Source: Synechococcus sp. BIOS-E4-1 (GTDB taxonomy: Bacteria > Cyanobacteriota > Cyanobacteriia > PCC-6307 > Cyanobiaceae). Taken from it: a stretch of 64,000 nucleotides of DNA. Position 1 is the first letter of the stretch. Every line of letters begins with the position of its first letter. The position numbers and the translations under genes were made by a program. The notes beneath the pieces are model-generated. The model did not search any database and was not told where the DNA came from. It saw only the letters and a program-made list of their open reading frames with translations. The stretch spans positions 779,243 through 843,242 of the forward strand of contig NZ_CP047935.1 of NCBI RefSeq assembly GCF_014279995.1. Direction: 5' to 3'. Positions 53,363 to 62,393 of the stretch are shown here, one piece after another.

Positions 53363-53755
53363 ATGATCAAGCTCCGCCTGAAGCGGTTCGGTAAGAAGCG
53401 GGAAGCAAGCTTCCGCCTAGTGGCCTGCAACAGCACTTCACGCCGTGATGGTCGTCCTCTTCAGGAGCTGGGTTATTACAACCCCCGCACCAAAGAGACC
53501 CGTCTGGATGCAGAGGCACTGCGTGAGCGACTGAGCCAGGGCGCTCAGCCCACCGATGTCGTCCGCACCCTGCTTGAAAAGGGTGGTTTGATCGAGAAGA
53601 AAGTCCGCCCGGCAGAAGTGGTCGGCAAGGCCAAGCAGGCTCTCAAGCGTGAAGCTGATGCCAAACAGGCTGCCAAGGATGCGGCTGAGGCCAAGGCCGC
53701 TGCAGCTCAAGCTGAGCAACCAGCTGGAGATGACGCAGCCAGCGCTGAAGGCTGA
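53363..53755 (+). CDS. rpsP: 30S ribosomal protein S16 with long C-terminal extension
   Basis: S16 is a small-subunit assembly protein. The first about 85 residues ([52 protein letters not shown]) are canonical. The protein continues to 130 residues with an Ala/Lys/Glu-rich tail ([16 protein letters not shown]), which is often found in marine picocyanobacteria. The ATG at 53363 matches the conserved N-terminus. It follows ffh by 77 bases and precedes the phoH gene by eight bases. Confidence 0.95.
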   Translation: MIKLRLKRFGKKREASFRLVACNSTSRRDGRPLQELGYYNPRTKETRLDAEALRERLSQGAQPTDVVRTLLEKGGLIEKKVRPAEVVGKAKQALKREADAKQAAKDAAEAKAAAAQAEQPAGDDAASAEG

Positions 53756-53763
53756 TCAACACG

Positions 53764-54795
53764 ATGTCCGAGGCAACCTCACCCGGTCGCTTCGTTTTTG
53801 ATCTGCCGCATACAGAGGCTGCGCTCGCTCTGGCGGGTGGTCCTACTTCACAGACGCTGCGTCAACTCGAGGCTCTGACGGGAACCACTCTGGTTTTGCG
53901 AGGACTGCAACTGGAGATCAGCGGTCGCCCCAACCAGCTGGAACGCACTGCTGCTGTTGTTGAGCTGCTGCGCAAGTTCTGGGAAGAGGGTGAATCCATT
54001 TCGCCGGTAGATCTTCAGTCGGCGCTGCAGGCGCTTGACACTGGCCGCAATCATGAACATGAAGCCATGGGCCAGCAGGTTCTGGCACGCAACCAGCGTG
54101 GCAGTCTGTTGCGCCCGCGAACGCTGCGTCAGAAGGCGTACGTGGAGTCGATGGAGCGTCACGATCTCACTTTCGCGCTCGGTCCTGCAGGCACAGGTAA
54201 AACGTTTTTGGCAACAGTTTTGGCTGTCCGCATGCTCACCGAGCGCAAGGTGGAGCGGTTGGTGCTGACCAGGCCTGCAGTGGAAGCAGGCGAACGACTG
54301 GGATTTTTGCCCGGTGATCTTCAGCAGAAAGTGGATCCCTATCTGCGTCCGCTCTACGACGCCCTGCACATGCTGCTTGGACAGGAGAAAACAGCAGCAC
54401 TGCTGGAAAAGGGGGTGATTGAGGTGGCCCCTCTGGCCTACATGCGCGGCCGAACCCTGGCCGAATCGTTTGTGATCCTCGATGAGGCGCAGAACACCAC
54501 TCCGGCTCAGATGCGCATGGTGCTGACTCGTCTCGGAGAGCGTTCCCGCATGGTTGTCACTGGAGACATCACCCAGGTGGATCTTCCGCCCGGCCAGCTC
54601 AGCGGTTTGGTGGAAGCTTCAGAGGTTCTTGATGGGGTCGAGGGGGTGGCTGTCTGCCGTTTGACGTCGGCTGATGTGGTGCGGCATCCGCTCGTGCAGC
54701 GCGTCGTAGATGCCTACGCACGGCGTGACAAGAGCAACCCCCGTCGGGATGCCAGGCCGGTGCGGCGTTCAATGGGGAGATCCGCACCGGTTTGA
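53764..54795 (+). CDS. PhoH-family ATPase
   Basis: A 343-residue PhoH-like protein. An N-terminal KH-like region (TLRQLEALTGTTLVLRGLQL) precedes the ATPase core with FALGPAGTGKTFLATVLAVR, LTRPAVEAGERLGFLPGD, FVILDEAQNTTPAQMRMVL and VVTGDITQVDLP. It is thought to act in RNA metabolism, but the substrate is not established. It is likely co-transcribed with rpsP and precedes the BI-1 family gene. Confidence 0.92.
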   Translation: MSEATSPGRFVFDLPHTEAALALAGGPTSQTLRQLEALTGTTLVLRGLQLEISGRPNQLERTAAVVELLRKFWEEGESISPVDLQSALQALDTGRNHEHEAMGQQVLARNQRGSLLRPRTLRQKAYVESMERHDLTFALGPAGTGKTFLATVLAVRMLTERKVERLVLTRPAVEAGERLGFLPGDLQQKVDPYLRPLYDALHMLLGQEKTAALLEKGVIEVAPLAYMRGRTLAESFVILDEAQNTTPAQMRMVLTRLGERSRMVVTGDITQVDLPPGQLSGLVEASEVLDGVEGVAVCRLTSADVVRHPLVQRVVDAYARRDKSNPRRDARPVRRSMGRSAPV

Positions 54796-54847
54796 AAACC
54801 ACAACCTGGTTGTAGCTGGCAGGATATGTCCAGTGATCTGGGGCACC

Positions 54848-55582
54848 ATGCCAGCCAGCAGCAACTTCCAAAACGCCATCCGCGATGCGCAATCCAGCGC
54901 ACTGGTGGGACCCAATGTGGTCAACAAAGCCCTTCCATACGTAGGCGGTGGCATGGCCCTGACGGCTGCAGGAGTGGTTGGTGGAATGGCCACGATGGGG
55001 TCCATCGGATTCTCTGCCTTCAACACCTTGTCGTTGGTGGCAATCATTCCCTGGTTCATTCTTTTCTTTGTGGCTCAGAATGCCGCCAACAAGGGCAACA
55101 ACGGTACGGCGCTGCCGCTGATGGCCACCTTCAGTCTGCTCACCGGCTTCACGCTCACTGGTCTTGTGGTGCAGGCGATTGCCGTTGCAGGTGTTGCCTC
55201 GATCGGGATTGCTGCGCTTGCCACGGGTCTCACTTTTGTCATCGCCTCGGTGGTTGGTCGCCGCATGAGCGACAGCGTCGGTCAGGCTTTATCGGCTGCT
55301 GTCGGCCTCGGCCTGATGGGGCTGATCATTGCGATGCTCGGCATCTTCGTTGCCGGATTCTTTATCCCTGGCATCTATGCAGCCACCAACCTGGCCATTG
55401 CTGGATTTGGCACGGTGCTGTTCGTCGGTATGGCCTTTGTTGATTTCTATACGATGCCCCGCACCTATCGGGATGATCAATATCTTGCTGGCGCTCTGGG
55501 GATGTACCTCACATATATCAACCTGTTCATCTTCATCCTGCGTCTTGTCATTGCGCTGCAGGGTGGCGGCCGCCGCGACTGA
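54848..55582 (+). CDS. Bax inhibitor-1 (BI-1/TMBIM) family membrane protein
   Basis: A multi-span membrane protein of about 244 residues with around seven hydrophobic helices. It begins MPASSNFQNAIRDAQ and has the family's core segments (TFSLLTGFTLTGLVVQAIAV, TFVIASVVGRRMSDSVGQAL) and the C-terminal MAFVDFYTMPRTYRDDQYLA region. Family members form pH-sensitive calcium leaks in other organisms; the role in cyanobacteria is unknown. The upstream in-frame extension overlaps phoH and is not used. A terminator follows. Confidence 0.88.
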   Translation: MPASSNFQNAIRDAQSSALVGPNVVNKALPYVGGGMALTAAGVVGGMATMGSIGFSAFNTLSLVAIIPWFILFFVAQNAANKGNNGTALPLMATFSLLTGFTLTGLVVQAIAVAGVASIGIAALATGLTFVIASVVGRRMSDSVGQALSAAVGLGLMGLIIAMLGIFVAGFFIPGIYAATNLAIAGFGTVLFVGMAFVDFYTMPRTYRDDQYLAGALGMYLTYINLFIFILRLVIALQGGGRRD

Positions 55583-55612
55583 GTCCGAACTGATTGATTC
55601 AGTGCAGATAAG

Positions 55613-55637
55613 CCCTGGCAGCAGCTGGGGTTTTTTT
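55613..55637 (+). terminator. Rho-independent terminator after BI-1 gene
   Basis: The sequence CCCTGGC-AGCA-GCTGGGG forms a seven-pair stem including two G-U pairs and is followed by seven T residues. It lies about 30 bases after the BI-1 stop and ends the rpsP-phoH-BI-1 run. Confidence 0.75.
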
Positions 55638-55723
55638 GATCGCCGAGATCTCAGGGTGTGACATTGATCGGACAATTCCAGAATCTTTCGCTGAATTGAG
55701 GTCACTGCTGCTGTCCTTTAGGC

Positions 55724-57127
55724 ATGCAACATCGCACTGCAGAAGAACAAAAGCGGGTTTTCGCGATCCTGAGCATTGCCATCACCGCTGCACTGGGTGG
55801 TTTCCTGTTCGGATATGACACTGCTGTGATCAATGGTGCGGTGAGCGCCATTGAGGCCACATTCCAGACCTCGGCATCCTTGCTGGGACTCACCGTGTCT
55901 TCGGCGCTTTTGGGTTCCGCCGCTGGAGCCTTGGGGGCCGGCTGGCTGGCTGACCGTTTCGGACGTCGACCCAGCATGGTGCTCGCAGCCGTGCTGTTCA
56001 TCCTCAGTGCCGTCGGTTCGGCTCTGGCGCCAGGGCTGGTGGACCTGGTGGTCTGGCGAGTGGTTGGTGGAGTTGCCGTGGGATTCGCCAGTGTGCTCGC
56101 TCCGGCCTACATCGCTGAGGTCTCCCCAGCGGCGATGCGCGGACGCACCGGCTCTCTCCAGCAGCTGGCCATTGTGCTCGGCATCTTTATTTCGCTGCTG
56201 TTCAACTATCTGATCGTGCTGGTCACATCTGACCAGGAGCCCACATCGCTTGTGGGCCCGATGGCGGCCTGGCGCTGGATGTTGATGGCGGAGGTGGTTC
56301 CGGCTCTGTTGTATGGCTTTTTGGTTTTGCGGATTCCTGAAAGTCCCCGCTACCTGGTTCAGATCGGACATCTGGATCAGGCCAGAGCGGTGATCCGTCG
56401 CACGATTGGCGAACCCACCCAGGAGGTGATTGATCGCATTCAGTCCAGCCAAGGCAAGGGCGGTGGCGGTTCGATCAAAGATCTTTTCAGTCGTCGATCC
56501 GGACTGCTCCCGATCGTGTGGACGGGGGTCCTGCTGGCGATCTTCCAGCAGTTGGTCGGTATCAATGTGATCTTCTACTACTCCAGCGAGCTGTGGCAGT
56601 CGGTGGGTTTTAGCACCACCGAAAGTCTCAGCGTCACCGTGATCACAGCTGTGACCAATGTGGTGACCACGTTTCTGGCCATCGCCACCATCGACCGCCT
56701 AGGTCGACGTCCGCTGCTGCTGCTGGGGTCAGTGGTGATCACGGTCAGCCTGGGGCTGATGAGCTGGACGTTCTCCGGAGCGCCCGTTGTGGATGGAATG
56801 CCTCAGCTAACGGGAGTCCCATCGCTGGTTGCGCTGATTTCAGCGAATGTGTTCGTGTTTGCGTTTGGATTCTCCTGGGGACCTGTGATGTGGGTCCTGC
56901 TCGGTGAGATGTTCAACAACCGCATCAGAGCAATCGCGCTGGGGTTGTCGGCCACTGTGAACTGGCTTGCGAACTTCCTGATCTCCACGACTTTCCCGAT
57001 GCTGTTGAAGTCCTCAGGTCCAGCGCTCGCCTATGGGCTCTACGCCACAGCCGGTGCGATCTCATTCTTCTTCGTGCTGTTTCTGGTTCAGGAGACCCGT
57101 GGTAAGGAACTGGAGGAAATGGCCTGA
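55724..57127 (+). CDS. Sugar porter MFS transporter, GlcP-like
   Basis: A 12-helix major facilitator of 467 residues with the sugar-porter signatures GGFLFGYDTAVINGA, DRFGRRPSMV, RVVGGVAVGFASVLAPAYIA, PESPRYLV, QQLVGINVIFYYSSELW and GEMFNNRIRAIAL. It closely resembles, in length and motifs, the Synechocystis glucose transporter GlcP. It likely imports glucose or a related hexose by proton symport. A porin gene begins four bases after its stop, which suggests one uptake operon across both membranes. Confidence 0.9.
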   Translation: MQHRTAEEQKRVFAILSIAITAALGGFLFGYDTAVINGAVSAIEATFQTSASLLGLTVSSALLGSAAGALGAGWLADRFGRRPSMVLAAVLFILSAVGSALAPGLVDLVVWRVVGGVAVGFASVLAPAYIAEVSPAAMRGRTGSLQQLAIVLGIFISLLFNYLIVLVTSDQEPTSLVGPMAAWRWMLMAEVVPALLYGFLVLRIPESPRYLVQIGHLDQARAVIRRTIGEPTQEVIDRIQSSQGKGGGGSIKDLFSRRSGLLPIVWTGVLLAIFQQLVGINVIFYYSSELWQSVGFSTTESLSVTVITAVTNVVTTFLAIATIDRLGRRPLLLLGSVVITVSLGLMSWTFSGAPVVDGMPQLTGVPSLVALISANVFVFAFGFSWGPVMWVLLGEMFNNRIRAIALGLSATVNWLANFLISTTFPMLLKSSGPALAYGLYATAGAISFFFVLFLVQETRGKELEEMA

Positions 57128-57131
57128 ATTG

Positions 57132-58484
57132 ATGAAGCTCCGTAATCCTCTGCAGCGTTTGCTCGGGTTGGCATTGTTGATCAGTTGTTTCAGTGCGACA
57201 GATTGCGCCCGTGCCGATGAGCTTCCCTCTGTTGAGGATTCTGTTCCGCTACTGCAGCTGAGGCCTGAGCCCATTCTTCAAAACTGGCTGGATGTTCCCG
57301 ACTGGTTGTCGCTCTCCTTTGGCTATGTGAATGAAATCAATGGCAATCCTTGGGGTGGTCTTGAGCAGACTGCGACCTATACCCATAATCTTTCGCTGAA
57401 CATGACTGCTTCCAGCGGTCTTGCTCGTTCCGCCGAAGACTGGCAGGAGTGGGACCGCTGGAGTTTGACGGCCAATCTGTCTCAGCGATCAGGAACCAGT
57501 CTTTCTCAATCCATTCCCAATGCTCAGGCGGTGCAGCAGATCTTTGGCTATGGCCAGACCTTCCGGCTCGCTGGACTCTGGGTGGAGCGTCAACAGGCCG
57601 AAACAGGCCTGCTGAAGATCAAAGCTGGGAAAGTGGCAACGTTTGATGACTTTGCGTCATCGTCTCTGTTCTGCTTTTATTCCAACAATGGTTTCTGTGG
57701 GCAGATCTGGGGAATACCCAATTCGCTTCCCGTCGCCGCCTACCCGGCGAATCAATACGGTGCAGTGGCGCATCTGGGTACGACCGATTCAACAACTCTC
57801 CGCTATGGGATTTATCAGATCAATCCCGATGGATTTGAGCCTGGATTTCACGGTGCTGACTTTCAGCTGAATGCATCCCGAGATGGCGTAGCTCAGTTTC
57901 TGCAGATCGATTGGCCCTTTTCGAGGACTCACGCCCTTCCTGTGAAGCAACTCGATGATGGACGTATTGTTCGAGTGCCTGAAGATGAGAAAGACCTGGA
58001 CTTCATTTCGGGTCTTCCAGCACCTGGATTGAAGTTGGGCGGCTGGCTTGGCCGTTGGGATTTTCCGCAACTGGAGGATCCAGAGCAATGGTCTGCTCGA
58101 AATGATGGTGTCTATGGACTCGTTTCGCTTCCGGTAACCCTGGGGGATCTGGCCCTGGATGGTCGCCTGTGGGCAACGGCCTCTTACGGTTTTGATCCCG
58201 ATGTCCAGACCATTCCCGTTTTTGCTGCAGCTGGTTGGGTGGGTAAGGGCGTGCTGCGACGGCGTCCCCATGACGCTTTGGTGTTGGGGGTCACCCATGC
58301 GACCTGGAGTTCGCAGGCCCCAAGCGGACAGGATTGGGAATCGATCCTTGAACTGGGTTATCAGATCGCCCTTGGTGACAATGCAAGTATCCAACCCAAT
58401 CTTCAGTACATTCTCAATCCGGATGGAACTGGTGAAGTTCCTGATTCCATCGCTATCGGTGTGCAGATGACCGTGTTGTTCTGA
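57132..58484 (+). CDS. OprB-family carbohydrate-type porin
   Basis: An outer-membrane beta-barrel protein of about 450 residues. A signal peptide (LLGLALLISCFSATDCARA) is followed by alternating hydrophobic strands (WLSLSFGYVNEINGNPWGGL, LKIKAGKVATFDDFASSSLF, NLQYILNPDGTGEVPDSIAI) and a terminal MTVLF aromatic end. This fits OprB-type porins; the N-terminal SLH domain of the usual cyanobacterial porins is absent. It directly follows the GlcP-like transporter, and the inferred role is sugar passage across the outer membrane. Confidence 0.85.
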   Translation: MKLRNPLQRLLGLALLISCFSATDCARADELPSVEDSVPLLQLRPEPILQNWLDVPDWLSLSFGYVNEINGNPWGGLEQTATYTHNLSLNMTASSGLARSAEDWQEWDRWSLTANLSQRSGTSLSQSIPNAQAVQQIFGYGQTFRLAGLWVERQQAETGLLKIKAGKVATFDDFASSSLFCFYSNNGFCGQIWGIPNSLPVAAYPANQYGAVAHLGTTDSTTLRYGIYQINPDGFEPGFHGADFQLNASRDGVAQFLQIDWPFSRTHALPVKQLDDGRIVRVPEDEKDLDFISGLPAPGLKLGGWLGRWDFPQLEDPEQWSARNDGVYGLVSLPVTLGDLALDGRLWATASYGFDPDVQTIPVFAAAGWVGKGVLRRRPHDALVLGVTHATWSSQAPSGQDWESILELGYQIALGDNASIQPNLQYILNPDGTGEVPDSIAIGVQMTVLF

Positions 58485-58496
58485 TCGATTTTCAAT

Positions 58497-58521
58497 AAAA
58501 AACCCCGGATCCAATCCGAGG
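58497..58521 (-). terminator. Hairpin with T-run, minus strand
   Basis: On the minus strand CCTCGGAT-TGG-ATCCGGGG (one G-U pair) is followed by six T residues. It lies just after the porin gene and about 230 bases downstream of the minus-strand gene at 58748. On the plus strand it has a mismatch and no T-run. Confidence 0.65.
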
Positions 58522-58570
58522 TGTCGACATCGGTTGATCCCCATCACCCGGCCGATGGTGTTAACAGTAA

Positions 58571-58636
58571 TCAGTGTGCGACGAAAGTTGTCTCAACTTC
58601 AGAATGCCCTAATAGTGTTGCAAGCAGATGCTTCAT
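58571..58636 (-). pseudogene. Remnant resembling the C-terminus of a tyrosine recombinase
   Basis: A 21-codon frame reads MKHLLATLLGHSEVETTFVA then His and a stop. LLATLLGHSEVETT closely matches the conserved HLLxxLLGHSxxxTT region of tyrosine recombinases just before the catalytic Tyr. Upstream in-frame sequence is interrupted by a stop and no catalytic Tyr remains. It is a fragment at best, and chance cannot be excluded for so short a match. Confidence 0.35.
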
Positions 58637-58747
58637 GCTTCGTTACGCTAGATCTGGTGCATGCTGCCCGTTGATGATCCGGCTGAGGTTTTCGATTCTC
58701 GTGAACGGGCCTGAAGCTTTTGCCTTAGGGCTTCTGAGTGATTGAGG

Positions 58748-59275
58748 TCACTCTGCAACGGTTTGCACGGCATCGCCGATGGCCCGTCTCTGGCGATCGT
58801 CATAACCCCAGCGTTCGAGAAAGGCCAGATCTTCGCCACGACTGTGGTTTGCGGCTTCCAGAAGGACCTCCAGTCGGTCTTTGACACGCTGGGAATCGAG
58901 CTGGCGCAGCAGTTCGCAGCAGCGTTGATTCACGCGCTCTGAGCCGGCGGCTTGCTCGTCCTCGTTGTTGTTGCGGTGATGCACAGCCATGGCTGCGCTC
59001 ATGGCCAGATTGCGTGCCGTGAGATCCACCACTCCGTCGCCCGCTTCGCGCAGTTTGATCACCAGGGCATCCGGAAGCCTGTCCATCAGGGCGCTGTCGC
59101 CCGCAAGACTCACAACGAAGAACCCTCTGGCACCATCTCGGCTGGCCACGAGTGCTCCGACGCGGTCTGCCATCACTTCATCGCTGATTTCCTCCAGGTC
59201 CCATTGCTTCATCCAGCCGGCGGCGATCTCCATGGCTTCCTGGAAGCTCGGTTCTCGCTGGGTCATGAACAGCAA
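58748..59275 (-). CDS. Conserved hypothetical protein
   Basis: A 175-residue soluble protein, mostly helical, with an acidic and polar character (DEVMADRVGALVASRDGARG, CCELLRQLDSQRVKDRLEVL). I recognise no domain. An alternative ATG lies at codon 4. It is divergent from era with 20 bases between starts, an arrangement I would expect to be conserved in marine Synechococcus but cannot confirm. Low-complexity NNNEDE lies in the middle. Confidence 0.7.
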   Translation of the reverse strand: MLFMTQREPSFQEAMEIAAGWMKQWDLEEISDEVMADRVGALVASRDGARGFFVVSLAGDSALMDRLPDALVIKLREAGDGVVDLTARNLAMSAAMAVHHRNNNEDEQAAGSERVNQRCCELLRQLDSQRVKDRLEVLLEAANHSRGEDLAFLERWGYDDRQRRAIGDAVQTVAE

Positions 59276-59295
59276 ATGATTGGCCTCACAAGCCT

Positions 59296-60276
59296 ATGGG
59301 CAGGGTGCGGCCTTCAGGCGATGCTGAAGGGATGGATGCAGCCTCATCGTCGCTCTCTGACGGCTACCGCTCGGGTTTTGTCGCCTTGATCGGACGTCCC
59401 AATGTGGGCAAATCAACGCTCGTCAATCAATTGGTGGGCGACAAGGTGGCAATCACCTCACCGGTGGCTCAGACCACACGCAACCGCCTCAGAGCGATTC
59501 TCACCACGCCTGATGCCCAGCTGATTCTTGTCGATACGCCAGGTATTCATAAGCCGCATCACCTGCTGGGGGAGCGTCTGGTTCAGAGCGCACGCTCTGC
59601 GATCGGGGAAGTGGATCAGGTGTTGCTGCTGCTTGAGGGCTGCGAACCGCCTGGTCGTGGGGACGCCTTCATCGTCAACCTTCTGCGTCAGCAGCGCTTA
59701 CCGGTACAGGTGGTACTCAATAAGTGGGACCTGGTCCCGCTCGATCGCAAGCCCGAGGCTGATGCGGCCTATCGCGAACTGTTGGGGGAGACGGACTGGC
59801 CGGTGCACCATTGCTCAGCCCTGAACGGTGCCGGCTGCCTTGAGCTCGTGGCTGCTGTCAGTGCTCTGATGCCTGATGGCCCTCAGCTTTATCCGCCCGA
59901 CATGGTGAGTGATCAGCCCGAGAAGCTGCTCATGGCCGAGTTGATCCGCGAGCAGGTGCTGATGCATACCCGTGAAGAAGTCCCCCACAGCGTGGCGGTG
60001 AGTATTGATCGGGTGGAAGACATGCCGGCAAAGGGAAACAGCAAGGCGCGCACCGCCGTTTTGGCCACCGTGCTTGTTGAGCGCAAGAGCCAGAAGGGCA
60101 TCCTGATCGGCAAAGGCGGCGCCATGTTGAAGACCATCGGCCAGGGCGCTCGCCTGCAGATGCAGAACCTGATCGATGGCCCCGTCTATCTGGAGTTGTT
60201 TGTGAAGGTGGTACCGGACTGGCGCAGCAAGCCACAACGCCTCAACGAGCTTGGCTACAGCGGTGATGCTTTCTGA
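59296..60276 (+). CDS. era: GTPase Era
   Basis: A ribosome-assembly GTPase that binds 16S rRNA; up to 326 residues. The G domain has FVALIGRPNVGKSTLVNQLV, ITSPVAQTTRNRLRAI, LILVDTPGIHKP and VVLNKWDLVPL. The KH domain has ILIGKGGAMLKTIGQGARLQ and FVKVVPDWRSKPQRL. The first about 20 residues are not conserved, and an ATG at 59332 (MDAASSSLSDGYRSGF) could be the start. It is divergent from the hypothetical gene on its left. Confidence 0.95.
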   Translation: MGRVRPSGDAEGMDAASSSLSDGYRSGFVALIGRPNVGKSTLVNQLVGDKVAITSPVAQTTRNRLRAILTTPDAQLILVDTPGIHKPHHLLGERLVQSARSAIGEVDQVLLLLEGCEPPGRGDAFIVNLLRQQRLPVQVVLNKWDLVPLDRKPEADAAYRELLGETDWPVHHCSALNGAGCLELVAAVSALMPDGPQLYPPDMVSDQPEKLLMAELIREQVLMHTREEVPHSVAVSIDRVEDMPAKGNSKARTAVLATVLVERKSQKGILIGKGGAMLKTIGQGARLQMQNLIDGPVYLELFVKVVPDWRSKPQRLNELGYSGDAF

Positions 60277-60502
60277 TGCTTGTCAGGGGAAACGGAAATG
60301 TGTAGAACTTGTCGAAGTTTTCTTGACAGACAAATATCTCAGGTCTTTCCAGGCCATGGTGTTGATCGAAGATCGGTGAAACTCTGCCGATGTTGTTCAC
60401 TGCACCCTGAGCATGACAAACTCTGATGTGATTGACGGTCAGAGATTGAATGGTTTGTTGGTTATTCAGTTCGGCAGGAATGAATTGGATATGCTCAAAG
60501 GG

Positions 60503-60991
60503 CTAGGTAATCTCTCTGCAGCTTTTAATGCATGCTAAGCATGATAGATAACACTCTTGACATGCTGGGTGGTGATCAACGTGTGGCTTGCAAGCAGCGG
60601 CACATTCCGTGCAGCTTTTGATGGAGAGCTTCGCGATCCCTGTGGTTAAAGGCGACTCTTGTGCGGAAAGGCTCAGCAGGGCCTCGCAGATCGGCAGCAT
60701 TTGTCTTGTGGCGACAGCGCATTCAAAAAATGTCTCCTCGCCTTTCGCCAGTAGCTCCACCATTTTGGTTAAACAGATTTCGGCCGAGGCCACGCAGTTT
60801 TTGGCGGTTATGATGCAATTGGCATAGGGGTTTGGTGCAGAAATGTTGCCAGAAGAGGCAGTCAAAGCGGCGTCCTTTTCGGTGGAAGCTGCCCCATTTG
60901 TTATTTGGTGAGTAAGTGCACTTGCTGCAGAAGGTGCGGCGGCGCCTACAGCAGTTAACCCGAGCGCGCTGATCATCTCTCTTCGATTCAT
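60503..60991 (-). CDS. Tat-exported four-helix-bundle copper storage-like protein
   Basis: A protein of about 162 residues starting MNRREMISALGLTAVGAAAP, a twin-arginine-type signal. The mature part has 13 cysteines, mostly in CxxxC or CxxC-like spacing on helices (ICLTKM, CTECAAAC, CQECYLSCLACIKSC). This matches the four-helix-bundle copper-binding proteins (DUF326/Csp), which store Cu(I) inside a cysteine-lined bundle; Csp1 also has 13 Cys. Upstream in-frame codons lack signal features, so this ATG is preferred. Confidence 0.88.
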   Translation of the reverse strand: MNRREMISALGLTAVGAAAPSAASALTHQITNGAASTEKDAALTASSGNISAPNPYANCIITAKNCVASAEICLTKMVELLAKGEETFFECAVATRQMLPICEALLSLSAQESPLTTGIAKLSIKSCTECAAACKPHVDHHPACQECYLSCLACIKSCREIT

Positions 60992-61310
60992 TGTTAAATT
61001 GATGTTGGTCTGTGCGAAGTATTGTAGGTCCTGATTCAGATTTTGCAATTGAAAATTAATTGATTTAATGATTGCAAGAAGGCGTTGCAATGTGCCATGG
61101 CGGAGTTGCTTGCCATGCGGGTGTTGTGTAGGGCTTCTTTTTTGTTTGCAGCCAATCCTTGGACAGGTTGGGTGCTGGCTGGCTGTCAATCTGAGTTATT
61201 TTTTGGCTTGCTGAATCTTCGTTGAGTTGGCTTTGCCAAAGCGTGAAGGAGTGGATGGGCTGTTTCTCATCCTTCACGCGCGATCGTTAGTTTGAACTCG
61301 TTGCTCTCTA
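60992..61310. other. Intergenic region upstream of the copper-storage-like gene
   Basis: About 320 bases. A 70-codon minus-strand frame (61065-61277, beginning MKDEKQPIHSFTLWQSQLNE) is open, but no family, signal or ribosome-binding site supports it. No structured RNA or recognisable copper-operator palindrome is obvious. Confidence 0.4.
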
Positions 61311-61862
61311 TCAGCGAAGCCCTAAAAGTTGCACTGAGTTTGCAGAGCCAATGTTTTTGGCAAGGTGTCCGTAGTCCTGGTATGAGGAATAACTTGAAAT
61401 CATCCCTTTGTCGTCGAAGGAAACCTTGAATAGGCTAGTTAGATCAAGCGTATTATTGGATGCGGAAGCGCCTCTGAAGTCGCCAGAATTGAGAATATTT
61501 TGATCGTAAACAATCAGGATTGACCCGTCTTCAAGTTCCGTGGCAACAACTGGTTTGACTGCATTTCGGCGGAAGCCTTCGTTCCACTGCTTGATCCGTT
61601 CGATCAACTGAGGCTTGTTGAATTCCTGTCCAGATGTTGATGCATAACTCAAATTAGGCGAGCTGTATGTCTCCACGGCCTTGGCTGGATCTTGGAAAGC
61701 CATCTCCCGATAAGCGGTGAAACGTTTCACCCGTTGGTCTTCGAGGGAGAGGCACTGACCTTTGCCAGATGAGGAAAAAGCTTTGCGTGGAGTGGATGCA
61801 ACAACGCCAATGCCCAGGGAGCCGGCAAGAACCATGAAGGTGCGCCGTCCGAAGAAACTCAT
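61311..61862 (-). CDS. Exported SnoaL/NTF2-like domain protein
   Basis: A protein of about 183 residues starting MSFFGRRTFMVLAGSLGIGV, a Tat- or Sec-type signal with a twin arginine. The mature part resembles an NTF2-like fold (KRFTAYREMAFQDPAKAVET, QLIERIKQWNEGFRRNAVKP, DLTSLFKVSFDDKGMISSYS). Members often bind small ligands or act as cyclases; no catalytic set can be assigned. The frame extends 58 codons upstream but without signal-like sequence. It sits on the same strand as the copper-storage-like gene, and both appear exported. Confidence 0.65.
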   Translation of the reverse strand: MSFFGRRTFMVLAGSLGIGVVASTPRKAFSSSGKGQCLSLEDQRVKRFTAYREMAFQDPAKAVETYSSPNLSYASTSGQEFNKPQLIERIKQWNEGFRRNAVKPVVATELEDGSILIVYDQNILNSGDFRGASASNNTLDLTSLFKVSFDDKGMISSYSSYQDYGHLAKNIGSANSVQLLGLR

Positions 61863-62393
61863 TGAATCAGTTCCGTAAATACCTGAATGCTCATACTGGC
61901 CAGGGCCTGGCAGGCAATGTGGTTGCGCAATTTTTCTTGACTTGTTAAGACCTCTGTTTATTTCATCTGTACTGGGCAAAAACGAAAATTTGATACTCGG
62001 TGATCGTCTGCTGTTCAGTTCCTGATGTCGATGCAAAGTTGGAGGAAACGGACCATATTCCTTCGCTCAGTGCTCTCTTAGCCAAGCGCAATCAGCTTTG
62101 ACTTCGGCAGCTTGTTGGACTGATCAATGACGCCAACCCGAGGATCAGATCGTGAGTTTGTTCGCGAGGGCAAGGATCACGCCATTCGTGATGGCTCTAT
62201 GAGAATGCGTGAGCTGCTCTTTCTGACAGCTTCTGGGCATCTTTGCCAAGGCAGGAAGCAATGCTGAGAGACGATCGCTATCTGGCTCTGAAGCCAGTCG
62301 TGTCTCACTCTCAGGCCACAGCCTGGCCAACATGCAGGTTTGGGGCATGAGCGATTCCCCTGGATCAGATCGCTGCCCTGCGAAGATGGCCCG
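61863..62393. other. Intergenic region before the CpcS-like gene
   Basis: About 530 bases with no supported gene. A 122-codon frame on the minus strand runs through part of it but overlaps the CpcS-like gene and has no family likeness. Promoters for the two divergent flanking genes must lie here. Confidence 0.45.

Noticed and set aside
60413-60538. 41-codon plus-strand frame (MTNSDVIDGQRLNG) after era
   Set aside because: It overlaps the end of the copper-storage-like gene on the other strand and has no supporting features.
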